Shown piece after piece: positions 24,759-34,340 of a stretch of DNA of 64,000 bases. The translations under genes were made by a program, and so were the position numbers. The stretch spans positions 3,038,001 to 3,102,000 of the forward strand of contig JBAOHZ010000009.1 in assembly GCA_037045225.1 (NCBI GenBank). The letters are read 5' to 3'. The first letter of the stretch is position 1. Each line of letters starts with the position of its first letter. Source of the stretch: Nitrospira sp. (GTDB taxonomy: Bacteria; Nitrospirota; Nitrospiria; Nitrospirales; Nitrospiraceae). The notes beneath the pieces were generated by a model. That model was not told the origin of the DNA. It ran no database searches and worked only from the letters and a program-made list of their open reading frames with translations.

Positions 24759-25595
24759 TCAGGCGTGTCCGGCTTTGTGCCAGGATGCCCACTGGTCAGA
24801 AAAGGCAACGGTGGCGTAGCGCTCTCCGAGAATCTTGGCGACTCGATTCATGGTTGCCGTCAGTTGTTTCGCCTCCTCCTGGGTCAGGTCTTGGCGGAAA
24901 CGCGGATGCAGTCCCCATCGCGTTTCGACTTCCTCGCCTTTAATGCTCGACATGACGCTGACCAATTTAATATCGGTGCCTGTGGTTCCGCGTGGAGCGC
25001 TGCTCCCTCCGGCCGTGGCCGGGCTCGCGGTGGTATCGGCGGCCGTCGCTGGCGTCTGTCCCTCGAAAATACCGATGAGGGCGGGGATGACGGCGCTCAC
25101 ACAGAGCGTGGCGGCTGCGCTGACGCCCGGATTCTTCGGGGCGCCGACGGCACTCGCGATGCGATCGCTGAAGTCCCGGTACAAGTCGTTCTTTGCCGGG
25201 CTGTCTTCTGTGACGAGGAATCGGTAGCGCTCATAGGTCTGTCGGCTTTCGGCCACGGCTGTTCCGATCGTTAGGACGATTTCCGTTTGGTCGCTGCCGA
25301 CGCCAAAGGCGGGCTCCAGGGCTTTTTTGAGTTGGTCGATGACCGTGTCGGTCAACTCGTCCATGAATTGCGGCTGCTCCTTCAGCGGGATATTGAGCGC
25401 TGACACGCGGTCGGTGAGGTTGAACATGACGCGCAAGAATTCGAGATAGATGCTCCACTCATCTTGGCGTTTGAGCTTCAAGGCCTGCTCCGGGGCGGCG
25501 CGTTTAATGACGGAGACGGATTCTCCTGCCACCGCGAGCATGAGCTCAGCCACGGTTTGTATTTGTTGCGCGAACGAATGCGGTCTGGTCATCAT
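24759..25595 (-). CDS. Protein of unknown function
   Basis: A 278-residue, apparently soluble and mostly helical protein with Leu/Val-rich helices in the first half (AQQIQTVAELMLAVAGESVS; IYLEFLRVMFNLTDRVSALN). A single hydrophobic stretch (AAATLCVSAVIPALIGIF) is followed by an Ala/Thr/Gly-rich linker and a C-terminal domain with GLHPRFRQDLTQEEAKQLTA. The ATG at 25595, with CAGGGGA before it, is preferred to the longer frame. It lies 72 bases before glgP on the same strand and may be co-transcribed. Not recognised. Confidence 0.68.
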   Translation of the reverse strand: MMTRPHSFAQQIQTVAELMLAVAGESVSVIKRAAPEQALKLKRQDEWSIYLEFLRVMFNLTDRVSALNIPLKEQPQFMDELTDTVIDQLKKALEPAFGVGSDQTEIVLTIGTAVAESRQTYERYRFLVTEDSPAKNDLYRDFSDRIASAVGAPKNPGVSAAATLCVSAVIPALIGIFEGQTPATAADTTASPATAGGSSAPRGTTGTDIKLVSVMSSIKGEEVETRWGLHPRFRQDLTQEEAKQLTATMNRVAKILGERYATVAFSDQWASWHKAGHA

Positions 25596-25697
25596 AGAAG
25601 TCCCCTGCTGGTCCGGCATTATATACAACTCAATTTGAAGGGCCAAGTGTTGATCTTGATTTGACGCGATCGTGGACGGCGCTCATAGGCGCTGTCG

Positions 25698-25726
25698 TTG
25701 CAAGGGACCGGATGGTATGTTATACA
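25698..25726 (+). promoter_or_regulatory. Possible sigma70 promoter of the helicase gene
   Basis: TTGCAA (25698-25703) is followed after 17 bases by TATACA (25721-25726). Transcription would begin near 25733, which excludes the earliest in-frame start at 25698 and favours 25773. Confidence 0.4.
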
Positions 25727-25772
25727 GCCCGACCGCCCCGTCATGTGCCTCACTACCCAGTCGGATGCCAAC

Positions 25773-27800
25773 ATGGACCGAGAGAGTAAGCCCTACATTC
25801 TGAAACGGACTCCGGATCAAGACCATGTCCGGAAGTTCTCGTTGGATTATGCCAAGGAGCTGAACCCGCAGCAGTATGCGGCTGTGACGGCAGTGGATGG
25901 CCCGGCACTCGTCATTGCCGGTGCCGGAAGCGGCAAAACGCGGACGCTCGTGCATCGCGTTGCCTATCTCATCGATTCCGGGGTGGATCCTTCGCATATT
26001 TTGCTGCTGACTTTCACCCGGAAGTCTGCCGAAGAAATGCTGGAACGTGTCGGCGCGTTAATCGGATCGCGCAGCCAGCGAGTCTGTGGCGGCACGTTTC
26101 ACTCCGTGGCGAATATGCTGCTGCGCCGCCACGGGCGAGTGCTCGGGATCGAGCCAGGCTTTACGATCATGGACCGAGGCGATGCGGAAGATTTGATTGC
26201 CCTCCTGCGCGCCCAGCTGGGCCTGAACGAAAAAGATAAGCGATTCCCCCGCAAGGGAACCATCGCGGAGATCTACAGTAAGTGCGAAAATACGCTCCGC
26301 GGATTGGAAGAGATTGTTCTCGACGAATATTCCCACTTTGCCGACCATCTCGATGCGCTGGGGAAGCTCCAGCGCGCCTATCAGGCCGCGAAGCGCCAGC
26401 GCCAGCTGCTCGATTACGACGACCTGTTGGTGTTATTGCGGGACCTACTGACGAAGGATGAGCCGACTCGTACCACGATCTCGCGGCAATTCCGGTACAT
26501 CCTAGTGGATGAGTACCAGGATACGAATCGACTGCAGGCGGAACTCATTCGGAAGCTGGCGGCCACTCATGACAATGTCATGGTCGTGGGTGACGATTCC
26601 CAATCCATCTATGCGTTCCGCGGCGCCACATTCCGTAACATCATGGAATTTCCCTCCTGGTTCCCCGGTGCCAAGATTTACAAGCTGGAGGAGAATTACC
26701 GCAGCACGCAGCCGATCCTGAGCGTTGCGAATGAGATCATTCAGGAAGCTCCCGAGAAATATACGAAACATTTGTTCACGCGTAAGTTGGACGGGCCGCT
26801 GCCGGCGCTGGTGGAGGCAGCCGGGGAGAATGCACAGTCTCGATTTGTGGCGCAAAAAATTCTGGAACTGCGCGAAGAAGGTGTGCCGCTGAATGAGATT
26901 GCGGTGCTGTTTCGTTCCAGCTTTCATTCCTTCGATTTGGAAATCGAGCTGTCGCGTTGTGGGTTGCCGTTCGTGAAGCGGGGCGGGATCAAGTTTATCG
27001 AAGCCGCGCATGTGAAGGATCTTCTGGCCCATTTGCGAGTGGTGGTGAATCCCCAGGATGCGGTCAGTTGGCACCGGGTGCTCATGCTGGTTGAAGGGGT
27101 CGGTCCGAAGAAGGCTCAGGATCTGGTCGCGGCCATGGTGCGGGTGAATGATCCGTACGAGGTGCTGCGGAGCAGTAGCGGCCGCTCGGGCAAGGGATTG
27201 AAGGAGCTGGCGCTGGTCCTCGACAATCTGTCGAAGAGTGACGATCTGAGCCCGACGGAACAGGTGAACCGGGTTTACGAGTATTATCTGCCGATTCTGA
27301 AGGATCATCATGACGACTATCCCAAGCGCATTCGAGATTTGGATCATTTGCACACCATTGCCGAGAGCTACCCCGGCTTGACTGAGTTCCTGGCGGATTT
27401 AGCGCTGGCACCACCCGACGGCAGTGCCGTGGGCGTGGAGGCTATCGGGCGTGACGATGAGCAAGTGGTGTTGTCGACGATTCATTCGGCGAAGGGGTTG
27501 GAGTGGCAGTGTGTGTTTTTATTATGGGTGGTGGATGGGAAATTCCCTTCGGTCTTCTCGTTCAATACCGATGAGGAGCTTGAAGAAGAGCGACGGTTGT
27601 TGTACGTCGCCGTGACGCGGGCGAAGCGCTACCTGTTCTTGACCTATCCGATCAATGTCTATGATCGGAGTTCGGGCATGTTGTTGTCCAAACCTTCGCG
27701 ATTCCTCGATCACGTGTCTCCCCGTCTGTTCGAAACCTTGGCCTTGGTCGAGGAAGGGCATGGGCACGATTGGGCGCGCGAGGATGACCGGTATGTCTAG
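25773..27800 (+). CDS. UvrD/Rep-family superfamily 1 DNA helicase
   Basis: A 675-residue 3'-5' helicase for DNA repair or replication restart. Motifs in order: Q motif LNPQQYAAV (30-38), Walker A GAGSGKT (50-56), motif Ia LLLTFTRKSA, motif II ILVDEYQDTN, motif III GDDSQSIYAFRGA, motif IV LEENYRS, motif V STIHSAKGLEWQ with FLLWVVDGKFPS, and motif VI EERRLLYVAVTRAKR. A 2A domain with a HhH-like segment (VEGVGPKKAQDLV) is present. At 675 residues it is close to Rep and PcrA in length. The start at 25773 (MDRESKPYIL) is chosen from the putative promoter; the ATG at 25743 is also possible. Confidence 0.93.
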   Translation: MDRESKPYILKRTPDQDHVRKFSLDYAKELNPQQYAAVTAVDGPALVIAGAGSGKTRTLVHRVAYLIDSGVDPSHILLLTFTRKSAEEMLERVGALIGSRSQRVCGGTFHSVANMLLRRHGRVLGIEPGFTIMDRGDAEDLIALLRAQLGLNEKDKRFPRKGTIAEIYSKCENTLRGLEEIVLDEYSHFADHLDALGKLQRAYQAAKRQRQLLDYDDLLVLLRDLLTKDEPTRTTISRQFRYILVDEYQDTNRLQAELIRKLAATHDNVMVVGDDSQSIYAFRGATFRNIMEFPSWFPGAKIYKLEENYRSTQPILSVANEIIQEAPEKYTKHLFTRKLDGPLPALVEAAGENAQSRFVAQKILELREEGVPLNEIAVLFRSSFHSFDLEIELSRCGLPFVKRGGIKFIEAAHVKDLLAHLRVVVNPQDAVSWHRVLMLVEGVGPKKAQDLVAAMVRVNDPYEVLRSSSGRSGKGLKELALVLDNLSKSDDLSPTEQVNRVYEYYLPILKDHHDDYPKRIRDLDHLHTIAESYPGLTEFLADLALAPPDGSAVGVEAIGRDDEQVVLSTIHSAKGLEWQCVFLLWVVDGKFPSVFSFNTDEELEEERRLLYVAVTRAKRYLFLTYPINVYDRSSGMLLSKPSRFLDHVSPRLFETLALVEEGHGHDWAREDDRYV

Positions 27801-27866
27801 GATGCTCGCTCCCACCAGATAACTTAGGATAAGTGCTCGCAGTCCGTTTTTCGATTCAGGATCATC

Positions 27867-28802
27867 ATGCGTCTTGTGCGTTCACAGAGCAGTGTCTGCC
27901 GAACCGCGCTCTCCGTGGTGACGGTGGGGTTGTTGTGGGGATGGCTGGGCATCGGCCAGGCCATGGCTGACACGGTGGCAGCGACTTCGGATTCCTCACG
28001 TCTCTGGGCCACCCTCATGGCGGAAGCAAAGGCCCTCAATCTCCCCACTCGGTTCCTTGAGCAAGTTCCAGCGGAGTTTGTGTCCTTCGAGTTTGAGGAT
28101 CTCCATGCCTTTGCCGCAGAGTATCATCCGGCTGAGCATCGAATGGTGTTGGCCCGATCGCTGTCTCTCAATGCAGCGGGGAGAACGTTGCGTCCATTGG
28201 CGCGGTTGACGCATAAAGAGTTGGAAACGCTCTATCACGAGCTATTTCACGCGTACATGGATTTTATCGAGCAGGAAGCTGGGCTCTTGCCGGCCCCTCT
28301 GTCACTGATGGCTTTCGCCCGTGAACAGCAGCGGTGTCGGTACCAGCACGTCCTCATTACCCCCGTGCTCCAAAAAAAAACTGTGACGGAGGAGCGTTTT
28401 CTCAGCGAGACGGAATCGTGGGAAGCGCTTAATGAAACCTGGGCGGTGTTTGTGGGATGGGCGGTATGGACACAGTTGGAAGTGGAGAAGGCCGGCGGAC
28501 GTGAAGCTCGCTCGCCTAGCCGGTCGCGTCAGGTGTCGGCCTGGATGTCCCGGCTCAGTCAGGCGGAACAGAATGCTGTCTTGAGCGGGTATTACGAGCC
28601 GGAAGATCCAGCTGAAAAAGTCATGGCGCGCAAGCGGTTTCTGGCGCCGGACTTCCGCCTGTCTGCTCCGGAGTTGTTGCGACTGATGACGGATGTATTG
28701 GGAAGCTCTACGGACATGATTCGTCAGGCCGATCAGGTGCTCACGCGCCCGGGAGGGGCTCCTCCTGCCAGAGGCGCCTGTGTTGCCACGCCTGTCTCCT
28801 AG
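27867..28802 (+). CDS. Exported protein with an HExxH zinc-peptidase-like motif
   Basis: A 311-residue protein with a signal peptide ending near residue 34 (QAMAD). Residues 124-128 read HELFH inside LETLYHELFHAYMDF, the metzincin/gluzincin-type zinc motif. About 60 residues later ETESWEALNETWAVFVGW offers a possible third acidic ligand (near residue 190). Such an order (HExxH, then a helix with Glu and an aromatic-rich end) is typical of gluzincin-like peptidases. Substrate unknown. It lies 66 bases after the helicase gene and before the tRNA/tuf promoter. Confidence 0.75.
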   Translation: MRLVRSQSSVCRTALSVVTVGLLWGWLGIGQAMADTVAATSDSSRLWATLMAEAKALNLPTRFLEQVPAEFVSFEFEDLHAFAAEYHPAEHRMVLARSLSLNAAGRTLRPLARLTHKELETLYHELFHAYMDFIEQEAGLLPAPLSLMAFAREQQRCRYQHVLITPVLQKKTVTEERFLSETESWEALNETWAVFVGWAVWTQLEVEKAGGREARSPSRSRQVSAWMSRLSQAEQNAVLSGYYEPEDPAEKVMARKRFLAPDFRLSAPELLRLMTDVLGSSTDMIRQADQVLTRPGGAPPARGACVATPVS

Positions 28803-28829
28803 AATTGTTCCTGCATAGAACATACCCCC

Positions 28830-28858
28830 TTGACAATGGACCGCGCGGCAAATAAAAT
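28830..28858 (+). promoter_or_regulatory. Strong sigma70 promoter for the tRNA-tuf1 cluster
   Basis: TTGACA (28830-28835), 17-base spacer, TAAAAT (28853-28858). It lies about 180 bases before tRNA-Tyr with no gene between, so it probably drives tRNA-Tyr, tRNA-Gly, tRNA-Thr and tuf1. Confidence 0.65.
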
Positions 28859-29038
28859 CGGCTGCTTTCGAGGCCAGATCAATCCTCATCTCATCAGCGC
28901 TCCAGCTCTGTTGTTTTGCTGGGGAGCTGTGCGTGGTGAGGCTTACTTTCGTTCTTCTCTCTTGGGAATGACGTCACTCTGGTTGGGATTTATTTGAAAT
29001 AAGTCGAATACGCTTGAGTTTGGGAACGTGTGCCTAGC

Positions 29039-29124
29039 GGGCAGGTACCCAAGTGGACAAAGGGGGCAGACTGTAAATCTGCTGCCTTATGGCTTCCAAG
29101 GTTCGAATCCTTGCCTGCCCACCA
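29039..29124 (+). tRNA. tRNA-Tyr (anticodon GTA)
   Basis: An 86-base class II tRNA. The acceptor GGGCAGG pairs with CCTGCCC, the anticodon loop CTGTAAA reads Tyr codons, the variable arm is long, the T loop is TTCGAAT and CCA is encoded. Confidence 0.95.
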
Positions 29125-29268
29125 AACCAAGCTCGTCCGGCCGGATGGTGTGTGCGAGAGGCACGTCTGGTTGGTATTGAAGATTGATCCGGATCTGTCG
29201 GTGTGTGCGGGCTTGTAGAGCTGAGTCCGGCGTGGGCGGATCGTTGAAGTGTTGCTAGTTCACCGTGG

Positions 29269-29343
29269 GCGGGCGTAGCTCAGTGGTAGAGTTCCAGCCT
29301 TCCAAGCTGGCTGTCGTGGGTTCAAATCCCATCGCCCGCTCCA
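29269..29343 (+). tRNA. tRNA-Gly (anticodon TCC)
   Basis: A 75-base cloverleaf. The acceptor GCGGGCG pairs with CGCCCGC, the anticodon loop CTTCCAA reads Gly codons GGA and GGG, and CCA is encoded. Confidence 0.95.
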
Positions 29344-29409
29344 AATCCAGTGTGCTCGACCACGGGTGCGGACAGAGGGTGCGCGAGCGGATGAAGACTG
29401 TGAAGTAGG

Positions 29410-29485
29410 GCCCACGTAGCTCAGTTGGCAGAGCACGTCCTTGGTAAGGACGAGGTCACGCGTTCGATTCGCGTCGTGGGCTCCA
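29410..29485 (+). tRNA. tRNA-Thr (anticodon GGT)
   Basis: A 76-base cloverleaf. The acceptor GCCCACG pairs with CGTGGGC, the anticodon loop TTGGTAA reads Thr codons ACC and ACT, and CCA is encoded. It is 100 bases before tuf1, the same Tyr-Gly-Thr-tuf order as the tufB operon of enterobacteria. Confidence 0.95.
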
Positions 29486-29584
29486 GTCAAGTTTGTTCGG
29501 AAGGGGCGCCCGTCCGTCGGTGGGAAGCCTGAATATACGGTTAGGGTTTCTGGGAAAACAGAGTTCTGAGAAAAGGAGTGAATC

Positions 29585-30790
<1,206 letters not shown>

Positions 30791-30868
30791 GAATGCACGA
30801 TCAGCGATCAGTGATCAGCTCTTGAAGCGGGGCTGGTGGCTGAGTGTTGACGGCTCAGGGGATGGCAA

Positions 30869-31018
30869 ATGCGAGATATCATTGACTTGGCCTGTACGGT
30901 CTGCAAGCAGCGAAATTATACGACCCGCAAGAACAAGAAGAACGATCCGGATCGGCTGGAGCGGAATAAGTTCTGTAAGTTCTGCCGGAAGCATATCGCG
31001 CACAAGGAAGTGAAGTAG
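30869..31018 (+). CDS. rpmG: Ribosomal protein L33 (zinc-binding form)
   Basis: A 49-residue large-subunit protein too short to be picked easily. It starts MRDIIDLACTVCKQRNYTT and ends KFCRKHIAHKEVK. The CTVC and CKFC pairs form the zinc ribbon of the Cys-positive L33 type. It sits between tuf1 and tRNA-Trp, the common order before secE-nusG. Confidence 0.95.
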   Translation: MRDIIDLACTVCKQRNYTTRKNKKNDPDRLERNKFCKFCRKHIAHKEVK

Positions 31019-31076
31019 GGTTTTTCTGCTGGGTGGGGCATGGCCCGTGGCTCGGCAGTGCTCATGTTCCGGATGG

Positions 31077-31151
31077 AGGGGCATGGTGTCAACGGCAGCA
31101 CATCGGTCTCCAAAACCGAGAGTCTAGGTTCAAATCCTAGTGCCCCTGCCA
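31077..31151 (+). tRNA. tRNA-Trp (anticodon CCA)
   Basis: A 75-base cloverleaf. The acceptor AGGGGCA pairs with TGCCCCT, the anticodon loop CTCCAAA reads UGG, and CCA is encoded. It is placed just before secE, as in many bacteria. Confidence 0.95.
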
Positions 31152-31245
31152 AGCCGAGGGCGCCTGAGCGCGTGGATGTGTGGCGGGTGCCGGTTGGCTC
31201 GCGGTCAATGAAGTGTGTGGAACGTTCTAAGAGAGGATTGTAACC

Positions 31246-31440
31246 GTGTTTCATCGATTGATCACCTCTATTCGAGAATTCATCGAGGGTGTGCGCGGTG
31301 AACTCAAGAAGGTTTCTTTTCCGACGAGGGCGGAAACGATCGGTGCCACCACGGTCGTGATCGTATTCTGCATTCTCATGTCCCTGTATCTGTCGATGAT
31401 GGATTCCGTGCTGGGCTGGCTGATGCGCAAGGTTATTTAG
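31246..31440 (+). CDS. secE: Preprotein translocase subunit SecE
   Basis: A 64-residue single-pass membrane protein of the SecYEG channel. The conserved amphipathic part REFIEGVRGELKKVSFPTRA precedes one membrane helix (ATTVVIVFCILMSLYLSMM). GTG start with GAGAGGA nine bases before it. It precedes nusG, as usual. It is the short single-helix type rather than the three-helix form of E. coli. Confidence 0.97.
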   Translation: MFHRLITSIREFIEGVRGELKKVSFPTRAETIGATTVVIVFCILMSLYLSMMDSVLGWLMRKVI

Positions 31441-31513
31441 TTGCGTGGTGCGGCTGGACAGGTCCTGCGATGCCCGGACGATACGATGCTGGATGTTCAG
31501 CTGAGAGGAGACG

Positions 31514-32053
31514 ATGAGCAATAAGAACTGGTACGTCATCCATACCTATGCGGGGTTTGAGGGTCGCGTGAAGACCAGTCTCCTCGAGCGCGCAAGTCAA
31601 ATGGGGCTCACCGAGCGACTTGGGCAGGTTCTGGTTCCTACAGAAGATGTCATTGAGATCAAGGACGGGAAGCGGCGGACGTCTCGTCGAAAGTTTTTCC
31701 CGGGCTATGTCCTGATTGAGCTGGAGGCACCGCTCGCTGACGAAACGCTGCAGATGATCAAGGAGACGCCGAAGGTGACCGGGTTTGTCGGCGGAGGTGC
31801 GCAGCCCACACCGTTGTCGTCGGAAGAAGTCGATTCGTTGCTGAAGCAGGTGGATGCCGGTGCGGCAGGGCCGCGGGAGCAGGTTCGGTTTATCAAGGGC
31901 GACAATGTTCGGATTGTCGACGGTCCATTCCTGGGCTTTAATGGCGCGGTAGATGATGTGGATGCCGATCATAGCCGGGTGAAGGTGTTTGTGAGTATTT
32001 TTGGCCGATCGACACCGGTCGAGCTTGGTTTTTTGCAGGTCGAACGTATTTGA
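31514..32053 (+). CDS. nusG: Transcription antitermination protein NusG
   Basis: A 179-residue protein that binds RNA polymerase near the clamp and couples it to the ribosome or Rho. The NGN domain starts NKNWYVIHTYAGFEGRVKTS and has KKFFPGYVLIE-like RRKFFPGYVLIELE. The KOW domain has KGDNVRIVDGPFLGFNGAVD. Length matches the family. GAGAGGAG before the ATG. Confidence 0.98.
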   Translation: MSNKNWYVIHTYAGFEGRVKTSLLERASQMGLTERLGQVLVPTEDVIEIKDGKRRTSRRKFFPGYVLIELEAPLADETLQMIKETPKVTGFVGGGAQPTPLSSEEVDSLLKQVDAGAAGPREQVRFIKGDNVRIVDGPFLGFNGAVDDVDADHSRVKVFVSIFGRSTPVELGFLQVERI

Positions 32054-32131
32054 GGTCACTGGATTCGAGATGGTGGACTGGGAGCCGTTCTCAGCCCTCG
32101 CGCTCAGTCCGCAGTTCTCAGGGAGTAACTC

Positions 32132-32554
32132 ATGGCCAAGGAAGTATCAGCGCAGATTAAGTTGCAGATTCCGGCCGGCAAGGCCAATCCTGCTCCGCCG
32201 GTTGGCCCGTCATTGGGACAGCATGGTGTGAATATCATGGAGTTCTGCAAGCAGTTCAACGCCAAGACGCAGAAGGACGGGGATAGCATTATCCCGGTGA
32301 TTATCACGGTCTACAAGGACCGGAGCTTTACCTTCATCATGAAGACGCCTCCGGCGTCGGACTTGTTGAAAAAGGCCGCTGGGATCATCAAAGGGTCGGG
32401 CGTGCCACACAAGGATAAGGTGGGGAAGGTCAGTCAGGCTCAGGTTCGTGAAATCGCGCAGAAGAAATTGTCTGACTTGAATGCGGCTGATCTTGAGGGC
32501 GCCATCAAGATTATTCAGGGAACCGCGCGTAGCATGGGCATCACCGTCCAGTAA
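32132..32554 (+). CDS. rplK: Ribosomal protein L11
   Basis: A 140-residue protein of the GTPase-associated centre. The N-terminal domain has LQIPAGKANPAPPVGPSLGQ, and the C-terminal 23S-binding domain has GSGVPHKDKVGKVSQAQVRE. First of the L11-L1-L10-L12 group; 45 bases before rplA. Confidence 0.99.
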   Translation: MAKEVSAQIKLQIPAGKANPAPPVGPSLGQHGVNIMEFCKQFNAKTQKDGDSIIPVIITVYKDRSFTFIMKTPPASDLLKKAAGIIKGSGVPHKDKVGKVSQAQVREIAQKKLSDLNAADLEGAIKIIQGTARSMGITVQ

Positions 32555-32598
32555 GTGTCTGCAGAGTGAACCTCCGTCGGATGTGAAGGAGCAGCAGT

Positions 32599-33291
32599 AT
32601 GGGAAAGAAATTGACCGCGGCTCAGGAAAAGATCGAGCCTAGGTTTTATGGATTGAAAGAGGCCGTCGAGGCCGTCAAGCAGGCGTCGTTTGCTAAGTAC
32701 GATGAATCTGTCGATCTGGCGATTCGGCTGGGGATTGATCCCAAGCGCTCGGATCAGATGGTGCGCGGGACGACCGCGTTGCCGCATGGAACGGGTAAGA
32801 AGCTCCGCGTGCTCGTCTTCGCCAAGGGTGAGAAAGAGCAGGAGGCTCGCCAGGCCGGTGCCGATCACGTGGGGTCGGATGACCTGATGGAAAAGATCAA
32901 GGGCGGGTGGATGGAGTTTGATTGCGCAATCTCCACGCCTGATCTGATGGCCTCTGTCGGTAAGCTCGGTAAGGTGCTCGGCCCCCGTGGGTTGATGCCC
33001 AATCCGAAAACCGGCACGGTCACATTTGAAGTCGGCAAGGCCGTCAGTGAGATTCGCAAGGGTCGTGTCGAATTTAAGGTCGAGAAAGCCGGAATCGTGC
33101 AAGTGCCTGTCGGCAAAGTATCGTTTGATGCTCAGAAGCTCTACGACAATGCGCAGGCTGTGTTGGAGTCTGTGGTGAAGGCAAAGCCGTCGTCCTGTAA
33201 GGGCCGATATCTGAAGAGTGTGACGATGTCGAGCACGATGGGGCCTGGCGTGAAGCTGGATCCTGTGGCGCTGTCGAAGTTGTGGAGTTGA
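32599..33291 (+). CDS. rplA: Ribosomal protein L1
   Basis: A 230-residue protein that forms the L1 stalk and in many bacteria represses its own operon. Typical blocks are SVDLAIRLGIDPKRSDQMVR, the GKLGKVLGPRGLMPNPKTGT motif and the C-terminal MSSTMGPGVKLD. Follows rplK directly. Confidence 0.99.
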   Translation: MGKKLTAAQEKIEPRFYGLKEAVEAVKQASFAKYDESVDLAIRLGIDPKRSDQMVRGTTALPHGTGKKLRVLVFAKGEKEQEARQAGADHVGSDDLMEKIKGGWMEFDCAISTPDLMASVGKLGKVLGPRGLMPNPKTGTVTFEVGKAVSEIRKGRVEFKVEKAGIVQVPVGKVSFDAQKLYDNAQAVLESVVKAKPSSCKGRYLKSVTMSSTMGPGVKLDPVALSKLWS

Positions 33292-33322
33292 GAACAGGCA
33301 GGTTCTCAGTAAGGGGAGAGGC

Positions 33323-34258
33323 ATGAAGAAAGAAGAGAAGGCAACAGCGATCGCAGAGTTGACGGAAAAGTTCGGTCGCGCCCGCTTGGCCATTCTGACG
33401 GAGTGTGCCGGGATGCCCGTCAATCAAATGACCGAGTTGCGCCGGCAGTTGCGAGGCGCCAAGGCCGAGTACTGCGTCATCAAGAATACCTTGGCCGTAC
33501 GCGCCTCGACCGGGACCATCCTTGCGGATGCCAAGGAGCATTTCAAGGGGCCGACCGGCTTGGTGATCGGATACGACGACCCGGTTCTCCCGGCCAAAAT
33601 CTTGCGTGATTTTATTCAGGCTGAGAAACGCTCTGAGAAAATCAAGGTGACGGTCGGAGTGTTGGAGGGCCGGCTAGTGCAGGCGGCGGATCTGAATGCC
33701 ATTGCGCAGCTGCCGAAAAAGGAAGTGTTGATTGCGATGCTGCTATCGGCCATGCAGGGCCCGATTCGCGGCGTGGTGTACGCGTTGAGCGGAGTGTTAA
33801 GCAAGTTTGTGCGAGTCATTGCAGCCATTCAGGATAAAAAGAAAGGGGAGGGCGACATGTCAGCAGCAGCAGGAACCAAGTTGTCACAAGATGAGTTGAT
33901 CAAGGCAATCGAGGGCATGAGCGTGTTGGAATTGGCCGATCTGGTCAAGGGACTGGAGACGCGTTTCGGGGTGACGGCGGCGGCTCCGGTGGCCGTGGTG
34001 GCCGCGGGTGGCGGTGGAGCGGCGGCAGCCCCAGCCGAAGAGAAGACGTCGTTCGATGTTATTTTGGTCAGTGCCCCGGCCGACAAGAAGATCCAGGTTA
34101 TCAAGGTGGTGCGCGAGCTCACCAGCCTCGGACTCAAGGAAGCGAAGGACCTGGTCGAGGGCGCTCCCAAGCCCATCAAGGCCGGTGCCACGAAGGAAGA
34201 AGCCGACACGATGAAGAAGAAGCTCGAAGAGAGCGGGGCGAAAGTCGAAGTGAAGTAA
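33323..34258 (+). CDS. rplJ: Ribosomal protein L10 in one open frame with L7/L12 (apparent rplJ-rplL fusion)
   Basis: Residues 1-178 are L10 (stalk base): it starts MKKEEKATAIAELTEKFGRA, with AEYCVIKNTLAVRAS and GPTGLVIGYDDPVLPAKIL in the rRNA-binding part and a C-terminal helix ending AAIQDKKKGEGD. Instead of a stop, the frame runs straight into MSAAAGTKLSQDELIKAIEG, the start of L7/L12, giving 311 residues in total. L10 normally ends at about 165-178 residues. The ribosome binding site of rplL lies inside the last L10 codons. Either a true fusion with separate rplL translation, or a lost stop or sequencing indel; an out-of-frame TAA is at 33835-33837. Confidence 0.92.
   Translation: MKKEEKATAIAELTEKFGRARLAILTECAGMPVNQMTELRRQLRGAKAEYCVIKNTLAVRASTGTILADAKEHFKGPTGLVIGYDDPVLPAKILRDFIQAEKRSEKIKVTVGVLEGRLVQAADLNAIAQLPKKEVLIAMLLSAMQGPIRGVVYALSGVLSKFVRVIAAIQDKKKGEGDMSAAAGTKLSQDELIKAIEGMSVLELADLVKGLETRFGVTAAAPVAVVAAGGGGAAAAPAEEKTSFDVILVSAPADKKIQVIKVVRELTSLGLKEAKDLVEGAPKPIKAGATKEEADTMKKKLEESGAKVEVK
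33857..34258 (+). CDS. rplL: Ribosomal protein L7/L12 (internal start within the fused frame)
   Basis: A 133-residue stalk protein, several copies of which bind L10 and recruit translation GTPases. The N-terminal dimer domain (DELIKAIEGMSVLELADLVK) is followed by a Gly/Ala hinge (AAGGGGAAAAPAEEK) and the C-terminal factor-binding domain (KIQVIKVVRELTSLGLKEAK). GGGGAGG lies five bases before the ATG at 33857, so independent initiation is expected even if the upstream frame reads through. This is needed to supply more L12 than L10. Confidence 0.95.
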   Translation: MSAAAGTKLSQDELIKAIEGMSVLELADLVKGLETRFGVTAAAPVAVVAAGGGGAAAAPAEEKTSFDVILVSAPADKKIQVIKVVRELTSLGLKEAKDLVEGAPKPIKAGATKEEADTMKKKLEESGAKVEVK

Positions 34259-34340
34259 CTCTTTCTGTGGGCTGCAGTGTGAGTTGTCCGTTGGGATGGC
34301 GCAGGGCGTTCATCTCCTTATGAGCTTGGAGGGCTAACGA

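Noticed and set aside
23790..25274. 494-codon plus-strand frame over glgP and the next gene
   Set aside because: Spans two well-supported genes on the other strand and their gap; Gly/Arg-rich, no recognisable domain.
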